Source: Alphaproteobacteria bacterium (GTDB lineage Bacteria; Pseudomonadota; Alphaproteobacteria; Acetobacterales; Acetobacteraceae). From it: a stretch of 64,000 nucleotides of DNA. The stretch is taken from positions 166,171 through 230,170 of the forward strand of contig JAPLOI010000077.1 in assembly GCA_026400815.1 (NCBI GenBank), in the 5' to 3' direction. Positions 37,384 through 47,266 of the stretch are shown here, piece by piece. A model generated the notes under the pieces. It worked only from the letters and a program-made list of their open reading frames with translations. It was not told where the DNA came from and ran no database searches. Each line of letters opens with the position of its first letter. Position 1 is the stretch's first letter. A program made the position numbers and the translations under genes.

Positions 37384-37436
37384 GGAACCTGCGCCTTAAA
37401 AATTACGTAATCAAAATATTCCGTGCGCCGGTGGGC

Positions 37437-37886
37437 TCACCCCAGCCAAACGCCATCCCGCATCAGCTCCCGCCCCGCCAGCTCATTCTCCTCTCGCCAG
37501 GCCTGGATGCGCCGCGGGGTGATCCAGATGAACACCATCCGCGCCGCACTCCGCCGCGGGTCGAACCCGGTCCGCGCCGCAAAGGCATCGGCGGTCGCCG
37601 CCGGCACCGCCGCCACCGGCAGCGAATCGGCCGTGCCCTCGATCACCACCACGTCGCGCGTCGTCCCCAACGAAAGCCGCGCCCGCCCGGTGGCCCGCAG
37701 GTTGCGGGCGGTCACGGAACTGTCCGGCGTCGCCAGCAGCAGCCGCGCGCCATCCCACAGGAACGAAAGCGGAATCAGATGCGGCACATCGCCGCGCGCC
37801 GTGGCCACCCACACATCAACGTCGCTGGCCAACCGGGCCAACGTGTCGTCGCGCCGGCGGGCCGGATCGCGCGGCGCGGCGGTCAC
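37437..37886 (-). CDS. Pyridoxamine 5'-phosphate oxidase-fold flavin/F420-binding protein
   Basis: The 149-residue split-barrel protein has PHLIPLSFLWDGARLLLATP, then SVTARNLRATGRARLSLG, typical of the PPOX family that binds FMN, F420 or heme. A GTG at 37886 overlaps the gltX stop codon as GTGA, so it is co-translated with gltX. Given the fbiC gene in this genome, F420 as ligand is possible; FMN is the default. The reaction is unknown. Confidence 0.85.
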   Translation of the reverse strand: MTAAPRDPARRRDDTLARLASDVDVWVATARGDVPHLIPLSFLWDGARLLLATPDSSVTARNLRATGRARLSLGTTRDVVVIEGTADSLPVAAVPAATADAFAARTGFDPRRSAARMVFIWITPRRIQAWREENELAGRELMRDGVWLG

Positions 37887-39280
37887 GTGCTGGCGGCCTG
37901 GATGCGCGCCAAGGCCTCGTCCCGCCCAAGTGCAGCCAACACCGCATCGATGCCAGGGGAGACCGTGCTGCCCGTCAGCGCCGCCCGCAGCGGCTGCGCC
38001 ACCTGCCCAAGCTTCACGCCCTTCGCCTCCGCGAACCCCCGCAGCGCCGCATCAATCCCCGGCACGGTGAAATCGCAGGCCGCCAAGGCCACGCCCACCT
38101 CGCGCAGCAACAGCCGCGCCTCCGCGGTCAGCAGCACCTCGGCCTTCGGCGTGAACGGCAAGGGAAGGGAATGCGCCAGGAAAGCCGCGGAATCCGCCAG
38201 TTCCACCAGCGTCCTGGCCCGCTCCTTCAACGCCGGCATCAACGCCTGCATCCGATGGATCGCCTCGGTCCCAAGCGCCAGGTTGGGCCGCCCAGCCAAC
38301 CGCCGCGCCACTTCCTGGGCCAGCCAGCCATCGTCACGCTGCTTCTGCCAATGCGCATTCACGAAGCCGAGCTTGGCATAATCCATCCGCGCCGCCCCAC
38401 GCCCGACCCCGTCGAGATCGAACAGCCGCACCGCCTCGTCCCGGTCCAGCAGCTCCACATCGCCATGCGCCCAGCCCAGCCGCAGCAGGTAGTTGCAGAT
38501 CGCCTCCGGCAGGTAGCCCTGCTCCTCGAACTCCAGCACCGAAACCGCCCCGTGCCGCTTGGAAAGCTTCTTGCCGTCCTCGCCATGGATCAGCGGAATA
38601 TGCGCAAAGCGCGGCCGCTCCCAGCCCATCGCGTCATAGATCTGCGCCTGGCGGAACGCGTTGGTCAGGTGGTCGTCGCCCCGGATCACATGGGTGATCG
38701 CCATGTCATGGTCATCCACCACCACGGCATGCTGGTAGGTCGGCGTCCCGTCGCTGCGCAGGATGATCATGTCATCCAGCTCGACATTGCCCACCCGCAC
38801 CGTGCCCTGCACGAGATCATCGATCACCGTCTCGCCCTCGCGCGGCGCGCGCAGCCGGATCGCCGGCGCCACGCCAGCGGGAGCCTCGGCCGGATCGCGA
38901 TCGCGCCACGGCGAACGGAACTTCTCCACCCGCCCCTCGGCAGCGGCCGCCTCGCGGATCGCCTTCAGCTCATCGGCGGAAAGGTAGCAGTGATAGGCCG
39001 TGCCGGCCGCCACCATCGCCCGGGCCACCTCGGCATGCCGGCCCGCCCGCTGGCTCTGGAACACCGTCTGCTCGTCATGCGTAAGGCCGAGCCATTGCAG
39101 CCCCTCCAGGATCACCTGGGTCGCCGCCGCCGTGCTGCGCTCGCGATCGGTATCCTCGATGCGCAGCAGGAACTGGCCGCCATGATGGCGGGCGAACAGG
39201 AAGTTGAACAAAGCGGTCCGGGCGCCGCCGATATGCAGCAGGCCGGTGGGGGAGGGGGCAAAGCGCACGCGTACGGTCAT
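37883..39280 (-). CDS. gltX: Glutamyl-tRNA synthetase
   Basis: The 465-residue class I synthetase has the HIGH-like motif LLHIGGARTALFN near residue 17, and the KMSKS-like motif KKLSKRHG near residue 240. It charges tRNA-Glu with glutamate in translation. A second copy is often found in alphaproteobacteria, one of which mischarges tRNA-Gln; only one is seen here. It lies next to comEC, in the same region as lexA, an order common in alphaproteobacteria. Confidence 0.97.
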   Translation of the reverse strand: MTVRVRFAPSPTGLLHIGGARTALFNFLFARHHGGQFLLRIEDTDRERSTAAATQVILEGLQWLGLTHDEQTVFQSQRAGRHAEVARAMVAAGTAYHCYLSADELKAIREAAAAEGRVEKFRSPWRDRDPAEAPAGVAPAIRLRAPREGETVIDDLVQGTVRVGNVELDDMIILRSDGTPTYQHAVVVDDHDMAITHVIRGDDHLTNAFRQAQIYDAMGWERPRFAHIPLIHGEDGKKLSKRHGAVSVLEFEEQGYLPEAICNYLLRLGWAHGDVELLDRDEAVRLFDLDGVGRGAARMDYAKLGFVNAHWQKQRDDGWLAQEVARRLAGRPNLALGTEAIHRMQALMPALKERARTLVELADSAAFLAHSLPLPFTPKAEVLLTAEARLLLREVGVALAACDFTVPGIDAALRGFAEAKGVKLGQVAQPLRAALTGSTVSPGIDAVLAALGRDEALARIQAAST

Positions 39281-39289
39281 GCCGCGTTT

Positions 39290-39772
39290 CTACCCCGCGG
39301 TGCCGAATCGCGCGAGATGCCAACGGTTCGCTGGCTTGGCGTTCTGCCGCGCGGCAGCCTTGGCCGAAACGCTGGCAATGCCCGCGGCGGGATACCCCTG
39401 CTGCGCCAACGCCAGCCCACGGTCGAACACCTCGTAGTAATGCGCGATCAACCCATCGCGCAGCGTAAACCGGCTCAACCCCTCGAACAGCACCGGATGC
39501 CCGGCGAACCCCTCGCGGCGGGAGGCATAGCTGAACCGCCAACTGGCATACCCCGTCTCCCCAACCACCACGGGGGTATGAAACTCCCACCAATAGTCCC
39601 GCCCGCCATCATGGAAGCGCTGCAGCATCGCCGCGATGGCGGCGGCCCCCCCGTGCGGGCCGAAGAACCCGTCCTCATAAACCCCATCCGGCGTGAACAG
39701 GGCCGCAAGCCCCGCCCCGTCATTGCGCTGCACCGCCTCGGCGAAGCGAACCAGCAGGCGTGGGAACTCCAT
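39290..39772 (-). CDS. NTF2-like (SnoaL-type) small protein
   Basis: The 160-residue protein begins MEFPRLLVRFAEAVQRNDGAGLAAL. The pattern of three helices then a curved sheet with FTPDGVYEDGFFGPHGG is that of the NTF2-like superfamily, whose members are isomerases, hydratases or binding proteins. It is nine bases upstream of gltX on the same strand. An upstream frame reaching 39868 is probably not used because comEC starts divergently at 39852. Confidence 0.78.
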   Translation of the reverse strand: MEFPRLLVRFAEAVQRNDGAGLAALFTPDGVYEDGFFGPHGGAAAIAAMLQRFHDGGRDYWWEFHTPVVVGETGYASWRFSYASRREGFAGHPVLFEGLSRFTLRDGLIAHYYEVFDRGLALAQQGYPAAGIASVSAKAAARQNAKPANRWHLARFGTAG

Positions 39773-39851
39773 GGCGCTCTCCCGAAATATCGTGGCCGAC
39801 CGGCAACGAAAGCCGGATGACGCGACAAGTCGTGCCGCGTAGCGTGCCCGG

Positions 39852-41990
39852 ATGCAACCGGCCCTCACGCGAGCCGCCGCCTGGCTGGCCGACCGCGCGA
39901 ACCGGGTGGCGGAGGCCGAACGCGGCCGCGCCGCCCCCTTCCTGGCGGTGGCCCTGGCCGCCGGCGCCGCACTCTACTACGCGCTGGGCACGGAGCCCCC
40001 CGGCCACATCGGCCCCTGGCTGGCCGCCGCCGGGCTCAGCCTGGTGCTGCTGGGCCCGGCCTGGCGCAGCCTGCGGGCCCTCGGCCTGCTGGCCGCTGCA
40101 TTCGGGTTGGGCTTCTGCCTGGCGCAATGGTCCACCGAGCGCATGCCGCCGCAGCCCGTGCTGCCAACACGCGCCACCATCGTCACCGCCACCATCGCCA
40201 AGGTGGAACTCCTGCCGCAGGGACGGCGCCTCACGCTGGAACGCCCCAGCCTGAACGACGGCCCGGAACTGGCCCGCGACCTGCGTATCCGCCTCCACCG
40301 CGCCGACTCGGCAGAGGTCGCCACCGGCGAGCGCATCCGCCTGCGCGCCATGCTCCAGCCCCCCTCCGGCGCGCCGCTGCCGGGCGGGTGGGACATCCAG
40401 TTCGACGCCTACCACACCGGGCTCGCCGGATTCGGCTACGCGCTCGGCCCGCTGGAACGCCTGGCCCCCGCATCTCCATCCGGCATGGCCGCCTGGTTCC
40501 AGGCCCTGCAGGAGGCGATGGCCGCCCGGGTCTACGCCGTGCTGCCGGGCGCCACCGGCCGGGTGGCCGCCAGCCTGATGGTGGGCGGGCAGGGCGCCAT
40601 CGCGGCGGCAGACCAGCAAGCCTTCCGCGATTCCGGCCTGGCCCACCTGCTCAGCATCTCCGGCCTGCACCTGGCCATCGCCATGGGGCTGGTGTTCGCC
40701 GCCGTGCGCTTCCTGCTGGCCGCGGTGGAATGGACCGCGCTGCACTGGCCGGTAAAGACCATCGCCGCCCTGGCCGCCTTGGGCTCCGGCACGTTCTACA
40801 CGCTGCTCACCGGGGCCGAGGTGCCGATGCTGCGCAGCCTGGCCGGTGCGGCTCTGGTGACCTTCGCCATCCTGGTGGGGCGGCGTGCGCTCTCCCTGCG
40901 CTCCTGGGCGTTGGCCCTGGCGGTGGTGGCCGCCGCCGCGCCGTATGAGGTGGCGCGCGTCAGCTTCCAGATGAGCTTCGCCGCCACGCTCGCCCTGGTG
41001 GCGGGGTTCGAGGCGCTGCGCCCCTGGCTGGCACGGCTGGCCGCCGATGGCCGGCGGGTGGGCAAGCTGGGGGCGTGGCTGGCAGCCCTGGCGCTCACCA
41101 GCGCGCTGGCCGGCACCGCCTCCGCCCCCTTCGGCGCCTACCATTTCGGCGCCGTGCAACTCTACTACGTGGCATCGAACATGGTGGCCGTGCCGCTCAC
41201 TTCCGTGCTGGTGATGCCGGCCGCGGTGGCCGCGATGCTGCTGATGCCGCTAGGGCTGGAATGGCTCGCACTGGTGCCGATGGGCTGGGGCGTCGATGGG
41301 CTGCTGGCGATTGCCCGCCACGTGGCAAGTTGGCCGCAGGCGGTGGTGCCGGTGCCGCAGATAGCGCCCTGGGGGCTGGCCGCCTACAGCCTCGGCCTCG
41401 CCTGGCTGGCGTTGTGGCGCTCGCGCTTGCGGCTGCTGGGCCTGGCGGGCATCGCCGCCGGGCTGCTCTCGGCCGCGTTCTATGTTCAACCAGACGTGCT
41501 GGTCTCCGGCGATGCGCGGCTGATCGCGCTGCGGGCCGGCAGCACGCTCTATGTCCAGCGCACCCAGTCGGGCTCCGACTTCGTGCTCTCGGCCTGGTTG
41601 GCGCGGCTGGGGCTGCGGGACTGGCAGCCGATGCCGGCGGCGGGGATGGCCAATGGTGCGCTGGCCTGCGATCCCGGTGGCTGCACGCTGAACCCGCACC
41701 CGGGCGGGCCCACGGCACGGCTGCTGCGCGGTCCGCCCGATGGCAGCGAATGCGCCCATGCCCTGGTGGTGGCCGCCGAGCCCCTGCGGCTGGACTGCCC
41801 CACGGCCCGCATCGATCGCTTCAGCGTGTGGCGCGAAGGCGCCCATGCCGCATCGCTCGCACCGGAGGGCCTGCGCATCCTGAGCGATCGCGCGAACCGC
41901 GGCGACCGGCCTTGGGTCACGAAGCTTCCAACACGCTCCCGCCAGCCGGCCGGCCCGTTGCTGCCGCCCGCGCTGGCAGAGGGCGAGTGA
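39852..41990 (+). CDS. comEC: ComEC/Rec2-family DNA-uptake channel protein
   Basis: The 712-residue inner-membrane protein has a DUF4131-like N-terminal part, then the competence domain with HLLSISGLHLAIAMGLV and roughly eight to ten hydrophobic segments up to residue 550. ComEC passes single-stranded DNA across the inner membrane during transformation. The C-terminal part looks like the remnant of the metallo-beta-lactamase-like domain: no HxHxDH motif is seen. That shortened form is common in alphaproteobacteria. It is adjacent to gltX, divergent from it, and converges with the GNAT gene without a spacer base. Confidence 0.92.
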   Translation: MQPALTRAAAWLADRANRVAEAERGRAAPFLAVALAAGAALYYALGTEPPGHIGPWLAAAGLSLVLLGPAWRSLRALGLLAAAFGLGFCLAQWSTERMPPQPVLPTRATIVTATIAKVELLPQGRRLTLERPSLNDGPELARDLRIRLHRADSAEVATGERIRLRAMLQPPSGAPLPGGWDIQFDAYHTGLAGFGYALGPLERLAPASPSGMAAWFQALQEAMAARVYAVLPGATGRVAASLMVGGQGAIAAADQQAFRDSGLAHLLSISGLHLAIAMGLVFAAVRFLLAAVEWTALHWPVKTIAALAALGSGTFYTLLTGAEVPMLRSLAGAALVTFAILVGRRALSLRSWALALAVVAAAAPYEVARVSFQMSFAATLALVAGFEALRPWLARLAADGRRVGKLGAWLAALALTSALAGTASAPFGAYHFGAVQLYYVASNMVAVPLTSVLVMPAAVAAMLLMPLGLEWLALVPMGWGVDGLLAIARHVASWPQAVVPVPQIAPWGLAAYSLGLAWLALWRSRLRLLGLAGIAAGLLSAAFYVQPDVLVSGDARLIALRAGSTLYVQRTQSGSDFVLSAWLARLGLRDWQPMPAAGMANGALACDPGGCTLNPHPGGPTARLLRGPPDGSECAHALVVAAEPLRLDCPTARIDRFSVWREGAHAASLAPEGLRILSDRANRGDRPWVTKLPTRSRQPAGPLLPPALAEGE

Positions 41991-42533
41991 TCAGTCGGGC
42001 AGGAAGATGCGCCAGATCAGCCGGTCCTGCCCCGGCTGCACGCCATCGGCCACCCGCGCCATCAGCACCCCGCCATTGGCGAGGATCACGCGCTGGGAGG
42101 GAGCGTTGTCGGCATCGGTGGTCAGTTCCACCCAGCGCAGCCCGGCGGCGATGGCATGGGGCAGCATCCGGCGCAGCGCCGCGGTGGCATGGCCGCTCCG
42201 GCGCTTCCAGGGCACCACGGCGTAGCCGATATGGCCCAGCGCAGTGGGCGGCAACGCCTCCGTGCCCGGCTGGTAGCGCAGGCTGATGCTGCCGCAGAAT
42301 GCACCGTCCCACATCCAGCGCACCGGCCCGGGCAGGCGCGGCACCACGGTGCCGTCGGCCAGGGTGACAGTGCCGCCCGGCGTGGTGAACTGGGCGATGA
42401 ACCCCGCGGCATCGGCTGCGATCTGGGCCAATTGCTCGCCGGAGACATCGCGCGTGTTGCTGGGCGACCAGCCCTGGCGCAGGGCGGCGGCGTAGCTGTC
42501 CAGCCGCTCCAGCGCGGGCTCGACCAGTTGCAT
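41991..42533 (-). CDS. GNAT-family N-acetyltransferase
   Basis: The 180-residue protein shows a GNAT core: LGHIGYAVVPWKRRSGHATAAL forms the acetyl-CoA-binding motif A, followed by a strand ending in VELTTDADNAPSQRVILANGG. Its ATG shares one base with the lexA stop (TGATG), so it should be translated with LexA and probably induced in the SOS response. The acceptor substrate is not predictable. Confidence 0.85.
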   Translation of the reverse strand: MQLVEPALERLDSYAAALRQGWSPSNTRDVSGEQLAQIAADAAGFIAQFTTPGGTVTLADGTVVPRLPGPVRWMWDGAFCGSISLRYQPGTEALPPTALGHIGYAVVPWKRRSGHATAALRRMLPHAIAAGLRWVELTTDADNAPSQRVILANGGVLMARVADGVQPGQDRLIWRIFLPD

Positions 42534-43264
42534 CAGTATTGCCGCAGCAGGCCCACCAGCCGGCCCTGCACGCGCACGCGGTCGGCGGGGAAAATGCGGG
42601 TTTCGTGGCGCGGGTTGGCCGGCTCCAGCGCGATGGAGGCGCCGCGGCGGCGCAGGCGCTTCAGCGTCACCTCGCCCTCATCCACCAACGCCACCACGAT
42701 CTGGCCGCTATCGGCGGTTTCGGTGCGGCGGATGATGACAGTGTCGCCATCCAGGATCCCGGCCTCGATCATCGAGTCGCCGGCCACCTCCAGCGCGTAG
42801 TGCTCACCGGCACCCAGCAGGGAGATGGGAACTTCAACATGGTTGGTGGTATCGCGCATCGCCTCGATCGGCAGGCCGGCGGCGATGCGGCCATAGAGCG
42901 GCAGTTGCACCGCGCCAGCGGATTCCGCCGCCTTCACGCCGGGAAGGCGCTGGCTGAAATCGCCGCGGATCACGTTCGGCGCGAAGGGCGCGGCGGCCCC
43001 AGGCGCAGGAGCGGTGACCGCCGCTTCCGCCGTGACCCGAGACGCGAGATCGTCCGGCAGGCGCACCACCTCCAGCGCGCGGGCGCGGTTGTGGCGGCGG
43101 GAAAGGAAGCCACGTTCCTCCAGCGCCGAGATCAGGCGGTGGATGCCGGATTTGGATTTGAGGTTCAGCGCCTCCTTCATCTCCTCGAAGCTAGGGGAGA
43201 AGCCGGTGGCCTTGAGGTGCCGGTCGATGAAAACCAGCAACTCGTGCTGCTTGCGCGTCAGCAT
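42533..43264 (-). CDS. lexA: SOS repressor LexA
   Basis: The 243-residue repressor has an N-terminal winged helix ([17 protein letters not shown]) and a C-terminal peptidase domain. The cleavage site is A129-G130 in GRIAAGLP, with catalytic S164 in AGDSMIEAG and K202 in EVTLKRL. RecA filaments trigger self-cleavage and derepress DNA-repair genes. The linker (residues 70-110) is longer than in Escherichia coli. A GTTC-N7-GTTC box lies 72 bp upstream of the start and supports autoregulation. Confidence 0.97.
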   Translation of the reverse strand: MLTRKQHELLVFIDRHLKATGFSPSFEEMKEALNLKSKSGIHRLISALEERGFLSRRHNRARALEVVRLPDDLASRVTAEAAVTAPAPGAAAPFAPNVIRGDFSQRLPGVKAAESAGAVQLPLYGRIAAGLPIEAMRDTTNHVEVPISLLGAGEHYALEVAGDSMIEAGILDGDTVIIRRTETADSGQIVVALVDEGEVTLKRLRRRGASIALEPANPRHETRIFPADRVRVQGRLVGLLRQY

Positions 43265-43335
43265 GCGGTCGTTTCCCCGTGCGGAACTGCGGTGTGGGAG
43301 TCGCCGCCTTGGAACAAACCGGCAACACCCAGCGT

Positions 43336-43350
43336 GTTCTACAAAGGTTC
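43336..43350. promoter_or_regulatory. LexA operator of the alphaproteobacterial type
   Basis: GTTC-TACAAAG-GTTC fits the alphaproteobacterial LexA box GTTC-N7-GTTC exactly. It lies between moeA and lexA, 72-86 bases upstream of the lexA start. A half-site pair GAAC-N7-CAAC occurs nearby at about 43312. Confidence 0.8.
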
Positions 43351-43386
43351 TCCGGTGGCGGTCAAGCAGTTCCGCAACGGAATTCG

Positions 43387-44592
43387 CTATAATCCCAGCG
43401 CATCCAGCCGGATTACCGGCACCATCGCCCCGGCCTCGGCCGCCGGGGCGTGGGCGGCGCGCAGGATCAGCGCGTCGGCCTGGGCCATCAGGCGCAGTAT
43501 GGAGGAATCCTGCCTCGGGAAGGCGGTGGCGACCAGCATGCCGTCGGGCGCGGTGGAGAGCGTGGCGCGCAGGTGGTCGGCGCGCTTGTCGTTGGCGGCG
43601 AGCGGGGCGCCGAGGCGCGCCATCACCGTGGGCGGGGCGGCGGCGGGCAGGCCGGAGAGCTTTTGCAGGGCCGGGACCACGAACAGGATGGCGCAGACCA
43701 GGGAAGAGACGGGGTTGCCGGGCAGGCCGATCATCGCAACCTCGCCCAGCCGGCCGTGCATCAGCGGTTTTCCTGGGCGCATGGCGATCTGCCAGAAATC
43801 GACGATGAGGCCGCGCGCACCCAGTGCCTCCTGCACCAGGTCGTGATCGCCCACGCTGGCGCCGCCGCTGGTCAGCAGCAGGTCCATGCCGTGCACCGAA
43901 TCGGCCGCCGCCATCAGGGCCGCGCGGTCATCCGGCGCGATGGGCAGCACCACGGGATCGCCACCGGCGGCGCGCACCAGGGCGGCCAGCGCGTGGCTGT
44001 TGGAGCTGACGATGCCGCCGGGCGGGATCGGGTCGCCGGGCAGGGCGATCTCGTCGCCGGTGGCCAGGATCGCCACGCGCGGGCGGCGGTGCACGGTGAG
44101 CCAGGCGTTGTTGCCGGCGGCGGCGAGGCCGATATCCCGCGCATTCAGGCGCTTGCCGGGTGCGATCAACGTATCGCCGGCGGCGAAATCCTGGCCGGCG
44201 CGGCGGATGTGGCGGCCCTGCGTGGCGGCCTCGTTCACGGTCACGGCGTCGCCGCTGCGGGTCGCATCCTCCTGCAGCAGAATGGAATCGGCACCATCCG
44301 GGACCACGCTGCCGGTGAACAGCCGCAGCGCCTCGCCGGCGGCGAGCGTGCCCTCCCACGGATGCCCCGCCGGGGCCGCGCCGACCACCTTGAGGGTGGC
44401 GCCCAGCGTGGCATCGGCGGCGCGCAAGGCGTAGCCGTCCATGGCCGAGACGTCGCGCGGCGGTTGCGTCAGGCGGGAGAGGACGGGGCGGGCGAGCACG
44501 CGGCCCCAGGCCTCGGCCAGCGCCACCACCTCCGCGTGCGTGGGGGCGATGCCGGCCAGGATGCGGGTGCGGGCTTCCTCGACCGGGATCAT
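43387..44592 (-). CDS. moeA: Molybdopterin molybdotransferase
   Basis: The 401-residue protein inserts molybdate into molybdopterin-AMP at the end of cofactor synthesis. It contains [10 protein letters not shown], the central domain with [15 protein letters not shown] and the MPT-binding motif [11 protein letters not shown], and a C-terminal barrel domain. It is the last gene but two in a trpGDC-moaC-hypothetical-moeA-lexA row, all on the minus strand. The product could supply the CoxL-like enzyme at 50-52 kb. Confidence 0.96.
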   Translation of the reverse strand: MIPVEEARTRILAGIAPTHAEVVALAEAWGRVLARPVLSRLTQPPRDVSAMDGYALRAADATLGATLKVVGAAPAGHPWEGTLAAGEALRLFTGSVVPDGADSILLQEDATRSGDAVTVNEAATQGRHIRRAGQDFAAGDTLIAPGKRLNARDIGLAAAGNNAWLTVHRRPRVAILATGDEIALPGDPIPPGGIVSSNSHALAALVRAAGGDPVVLPIAPDDRAALMAAADSVHGMDLLLTSGGASVGDHDLVQEALGARGLIVDFWQIAMRPGKPLMHGRLGEVAMIGLPGNPVSSLVCAILFVVPALQKLSGLPAAAPPTVMARLGAPLAANDKRADHLRATLSTAPDGMLVATAFPRQDSSILRLMAQADALILRAAHAPAAEAGAMVPVIRLDALGL

Positions 44593-44641
44593 CGCTATGG
44601 CCTTTGTGAGGGCAGGGAAAGGGGCTGGCAGCCGGGCATGG

Positions 44642-44965
44642 TCAGTTGACCCTGGAATACTCGGGGCCCAGTTCCTCCGCGGTCATGATCGCGTAGATGT
44701 GCCGCCGCTCGCAATACAGCAACGCGCCGTAGGCCAAGTCGGTATTGCCGGGCTCCTCCAGGTCGTTCGCGACGGTGCCGATCAGTACTGGACTGTCGAC
44801 CCCATGCAGCTTCACCCAAAAGCGTTCCTCGTGGCGGCATACCTTGACGTAGTCGCCGGGGCGCAGCGCGTCGAGGCGGTCGGGCGATGGCACGGTGAAG
44901 GTATCGGGATAGTCACGGTGCATCTGCTGGGCGTCGATCAGGTCGGATGTCGCGCCGGGGGGCAT
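44642..44965 (-). CDS. Conserved small hypothetical protein between moaC and moeA
   Basis: The 107-residue product starts MPPGATSDLIDAQQ. Its middle, LRPGDYVKVCRHEERFWVKL, followed by GTVANDLEEPGN and a CERRHIYAIMTAEE end, recalls DUF2314-like small barrel proteins, but I cannot place it in a family with certainty. No signal peptide or membrane segment is seen. It starts 10 bp after moaC and ends 49 bp before moeA, so it is likely part of the same transcript. Confidence 0.7.
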   Translation of the reverse strand: MPPGATSDLIDAQQMHRDYPDTFTVPSPDRLDALRPGDYVKVCRHEERFWVKLHGVDSPVLIGTVANDLEEPGNTDLAYGALLYCERRHIYAIMTAEELGPEYSRVN

Positions 44966-44975
44966 GGGCGTCGGC

Positions 44976-45452
44976 CTACTCCTGGGTGAAATCGCCGGAC
45001 TTGCCGCCGGATTTCGCCACCACGCGCAGCCCCTCGATGCGCATGCCGCGATCCACGGCCTTGCACATGTCATACACCGTCAGCGCCGCGACCGAGGCCG
45101 CCGTCAACGCCTCCATCTCCACGCCGGTCTGCCCGGTGGTCTTCACCGTGGCGGCGATCTCCACCGTGTCTTCGCCCGCGGGTTCCAGCTCGATGGTCAC
45201 GTTGGTGATCGGCAGCGGGTGGCAGAGCGGGATGAGGTCGGCGGTGCGCTTGGCGGCCATGATGCCGGCCAGGCGGGCCACGCCCAGCACGTCGCCCTTC
45301 TTGGCGGTGCCGCCGCGGATCATGGCCAGCGTGGCCGGCAGCATCACCACGCGGGCGCGGGCGGTGGCGCTGCGGTCGGTGATCGGCTTGCCGCCGACAT
45401 CCACCATCACGGCGCGGCCTTCGGCGTCGAAATGGGTGAGCCTGTCGCTCAT
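44976..45452 (-). CDS. moaC: Cyclic pyranopterin monophosphate synthase
   Basis: The 158-residue enzyme acts with MoaA to form cyclic pyranopterin monophosphate, the first intermediate of molybdenum cofactor synthesis. It has [16 protein letters not shown] and the conserved [23 protein letters not shown]. The start ATG overlaps the trpC stop by four bases, linking cofactor and tryptophan synthesis in one transcript, an order conserved in alphaproteobacteria. Confidence 0.97.
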   Translation of the reverse strand: MSDRLTHFDAEGRAVMVDVGGKPITDRSATARARVVMLPATLAMIRGGTAKKGDVLGVARLAGIMAAKRTADLIPLCHPLPITNVTIELEPAGEDTVEIAATVKTTGQTGVEMEALTAASVAALTVYDMCKAVDRGMRIEGLRVVAKSGGKSGDFTQE

Positions 45453-46243
45453 CCGTGCATCAACGCGTGGGTAGCGGCGGCGAGGTCGTCCTGCCGCAGC
45501 AGGCTTTCGCCGACCAGGAAGCGCTTCACCCCGTGGCCCGCAATCCGCGCGAGGTCCTCGTGCAGCTTGTAGCCGCTTTCGCCGACGATCACGCGATCCG
45601 GCGGGACCAACGGGGCGAGTTCCACCGTGGTTTCCAGGCTGGTCTGCATGACCCTGAGATTGCGGTTGTTGATGCCGATCAGCTTGGTGCGCAGCTTCAA
45701 CGCGCGTTCCAGCTCGGCGCGGTCGTGGCTTTCGGCCAGCACGTCCATGCCGAGTTCCATGGCACGGGCCTCCATCTCGGCGGCCTGGGCGTCGGACAGC
45801 ACGGCCATGATGAGCAGGATGCAATCGGCACCCAGGGCGCGGCTTTCGTCGATCTGCCAGGGGTCGATCATGAAATCCTTGCGCAACGCCGGCAGGTCGC
45901 AGCCGGCGCGGGCGCGCACCAGGTCATCGTCGGTACCGCGGAAATAGGGGCCGTCGGTCAGCACGGAAAGGCAGGCCGCACCGCCGCGCTGGTAGGCGGC
46001 GGCGAGTTCGGCGGGGTCGAAATGCGGGCGGATGTCGCCGCCGGAGGGGGAGGCGCGCTTGATCTCGGCAATGATGCCGAATTCGCCGGCGGCCACCTTG
46101 CGGTCGAGCGCGGTAGCGAAGCCGCGTGGGGCGGGGGCCTGGGCAAGACGTTCGGCGAGGTTTGCGCCGGCCTGCTTGCGGCGGGCGACCTCGGCGGCGG
46201 TGTCGGCGCAGATGCGCAGCAGGATGTCCGGGGGGGCGCTCAT
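45449..46243 (-). CDS. trpC: Indole-3-glycerol-phosphate synthase
   Basis: The 264-residue TIM-barrel enzyme closes the indole ring in tryptophan synthesis. It shows [13 protein letters not shown] (catalytic lysine), [12 protein letters not shown] and [15 protein letters not shown], then VGESGY and FLVGESLLR at the phosphate site. There is no fusion with TrpF. It is translated with trpD (ATGA overlap) and moaC. Confidence 0.97.
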   Translation of the reverse strand: MSAPPDILLRICADTAAEVARRKQAGANLAERLAQAPAPRGFATALDRKVAAGEFGIIAEIKRASPSGGDIRPHFDPAELAAAYQRGGAACLSVLTDGPYFRGTDDDLVRARAGCDLPALRKDFMIDPWQIDESRALGADCILLIMAVLSDAQAAEMEARAMELGMDVLAESHDRAELERALKLRTKLIGINNRNLRVMQTSLETTVELAPLVPPDRVIVGESGYKLHEDLARIAGHGVKRFLVGESLLRQDDLAAATHALMHG

Positions 46244-47262
46244 GCCGCGGTCTCGCGCTTCAGGGTCTCAAGGGCCGCCAGCGCGGCGCCGCCATCGATC
46301 GAGCCGGCGGCGAGGCCCACGCCTTCACGCAGGCTGCCGGCGCGGCCGGCCACGATCAGCCCGGCGGCGGCGTTCAGCAGAACGGTGTCGCGATAGGCGC
46401 TCTTCGCCCCTTGCAGCAGGGCCATCATGGCCGCGGCATTCACCGTGGCATCGCCGCCGCGGATGGCTTCCACCGGGGCGTGGTCCAGCCCGGCTTCGGC
46501 GGCGGTGACGGTGAACTCGCGCACGGTGCCACCGGAAAGTGCCACCACCTTGTTCTCGCCGGCGGTGGTGAGTTCATCCAGCCCCTGGCCGTGGACGAGC
46601 CACACATCGGTGGAGCCGAGGTTGCCCAGTGTCTCCACCATGGGGCGGGCCCAGGCGGGGTCGAACACGCCGGTGAGCTGGCGCTTCACCTCGGCCGGGT
46701 TCGCCAGCGGGCCGACCAGGTTGAAGATGGTGCGGGTGCCGAGTTCCACCCGCGGGCCGGCGGCATGGCGCAGGGCGGCGTGGTGGCGCGGGGCGAACAG
46801 GAAGGCGCAATGGGCGGCGCGCAGCACCGCGGGCAGGCGCGGCAACGGCACTTCCACGTTCACGCCCAGGGCCGTCAGCACATCGGCGCCGCCGGTGCGG
46901 GACGAGAGCGCGCGGTTGCCGTGCTTGGCCACCGGCACGCCCAGCCCGGCCAGCACGAAGGTGACGGCGGTGGAGACGTTGAGGCTGCCGGAGCCGTCGC
47001 CGCCGGTGCCGCACACGTCGATCGCTCCTTCCGGTGCCTCCACGCGGTTCATGCGCGAACGCATCGCCCGCACGGCGCCGGTGAGTTCGGCGACCGTTTC
47101 GCGCCGCACGCGCATGGCCATCAGCATGCCGGCGATCTGCGCGGGGGTGGCCTCGCCGGCCATGATGATGCCGAAGGCGGCTTCCGCCTCTGCCTCGCTG
47201 AGCGACTCGCCCGCGGCTAGCCGTGCGAGAACGGGCTTCAGGTCTCCTGCCGTGCCGGACAT
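46240..47262 (-). CDS. trpD: Anthranilate phosphoribosyltransferase
   Basis: The 340-residue enzyme transfers phosphoribose to anthranilate. It has the PRPP-binding [15 protein letters not shown] and the anthranilate-binding [17 protein letters not shown], followed by the acidic loop later in the protein. It lies four bases after trpG and overlaps trpC at its end, as a typical trpGDC operon. Confidence 0.97.
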   Translation of the reverse strand: MSGTAGDLKPVLARLAAGESLSEAEAEAAFGIIMAGEATPAQIAGMLMAMRVRRETVAELTGAVRAMRSRMNRVEAPEGAIDVCGTGGDGSGSLNVSTAVTFVLAGLGVPVAKHGNRALSSRTGGADVLTALGVNVEVPLPRLPAVLRAAHCAFLFAPRHHAALRHAAGPRVELGTRTIFNLVGPLANPAEVKRQLTGVFDPAWARPMVETLGNLGSTDVWLVHGQGLDELTTAGENKVVALSGGTVREFTVTAAEAGLDHAPVEAIRGGDATVNAAAMMALLQGAKSAYRDTVLLNAAAGLIVAGRAGSLREGVGLAAGSIDGGAALAALETLKRETAA

Positions 47263-47266
47263 GGGA

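Noticed and set aside
37561..37600. tRNA-like TCGAACCC string
   Set aside because: The string lies inside the PPOX coding region; no cloverleaf can be formed from the flanks. No tRNA was found in the window.
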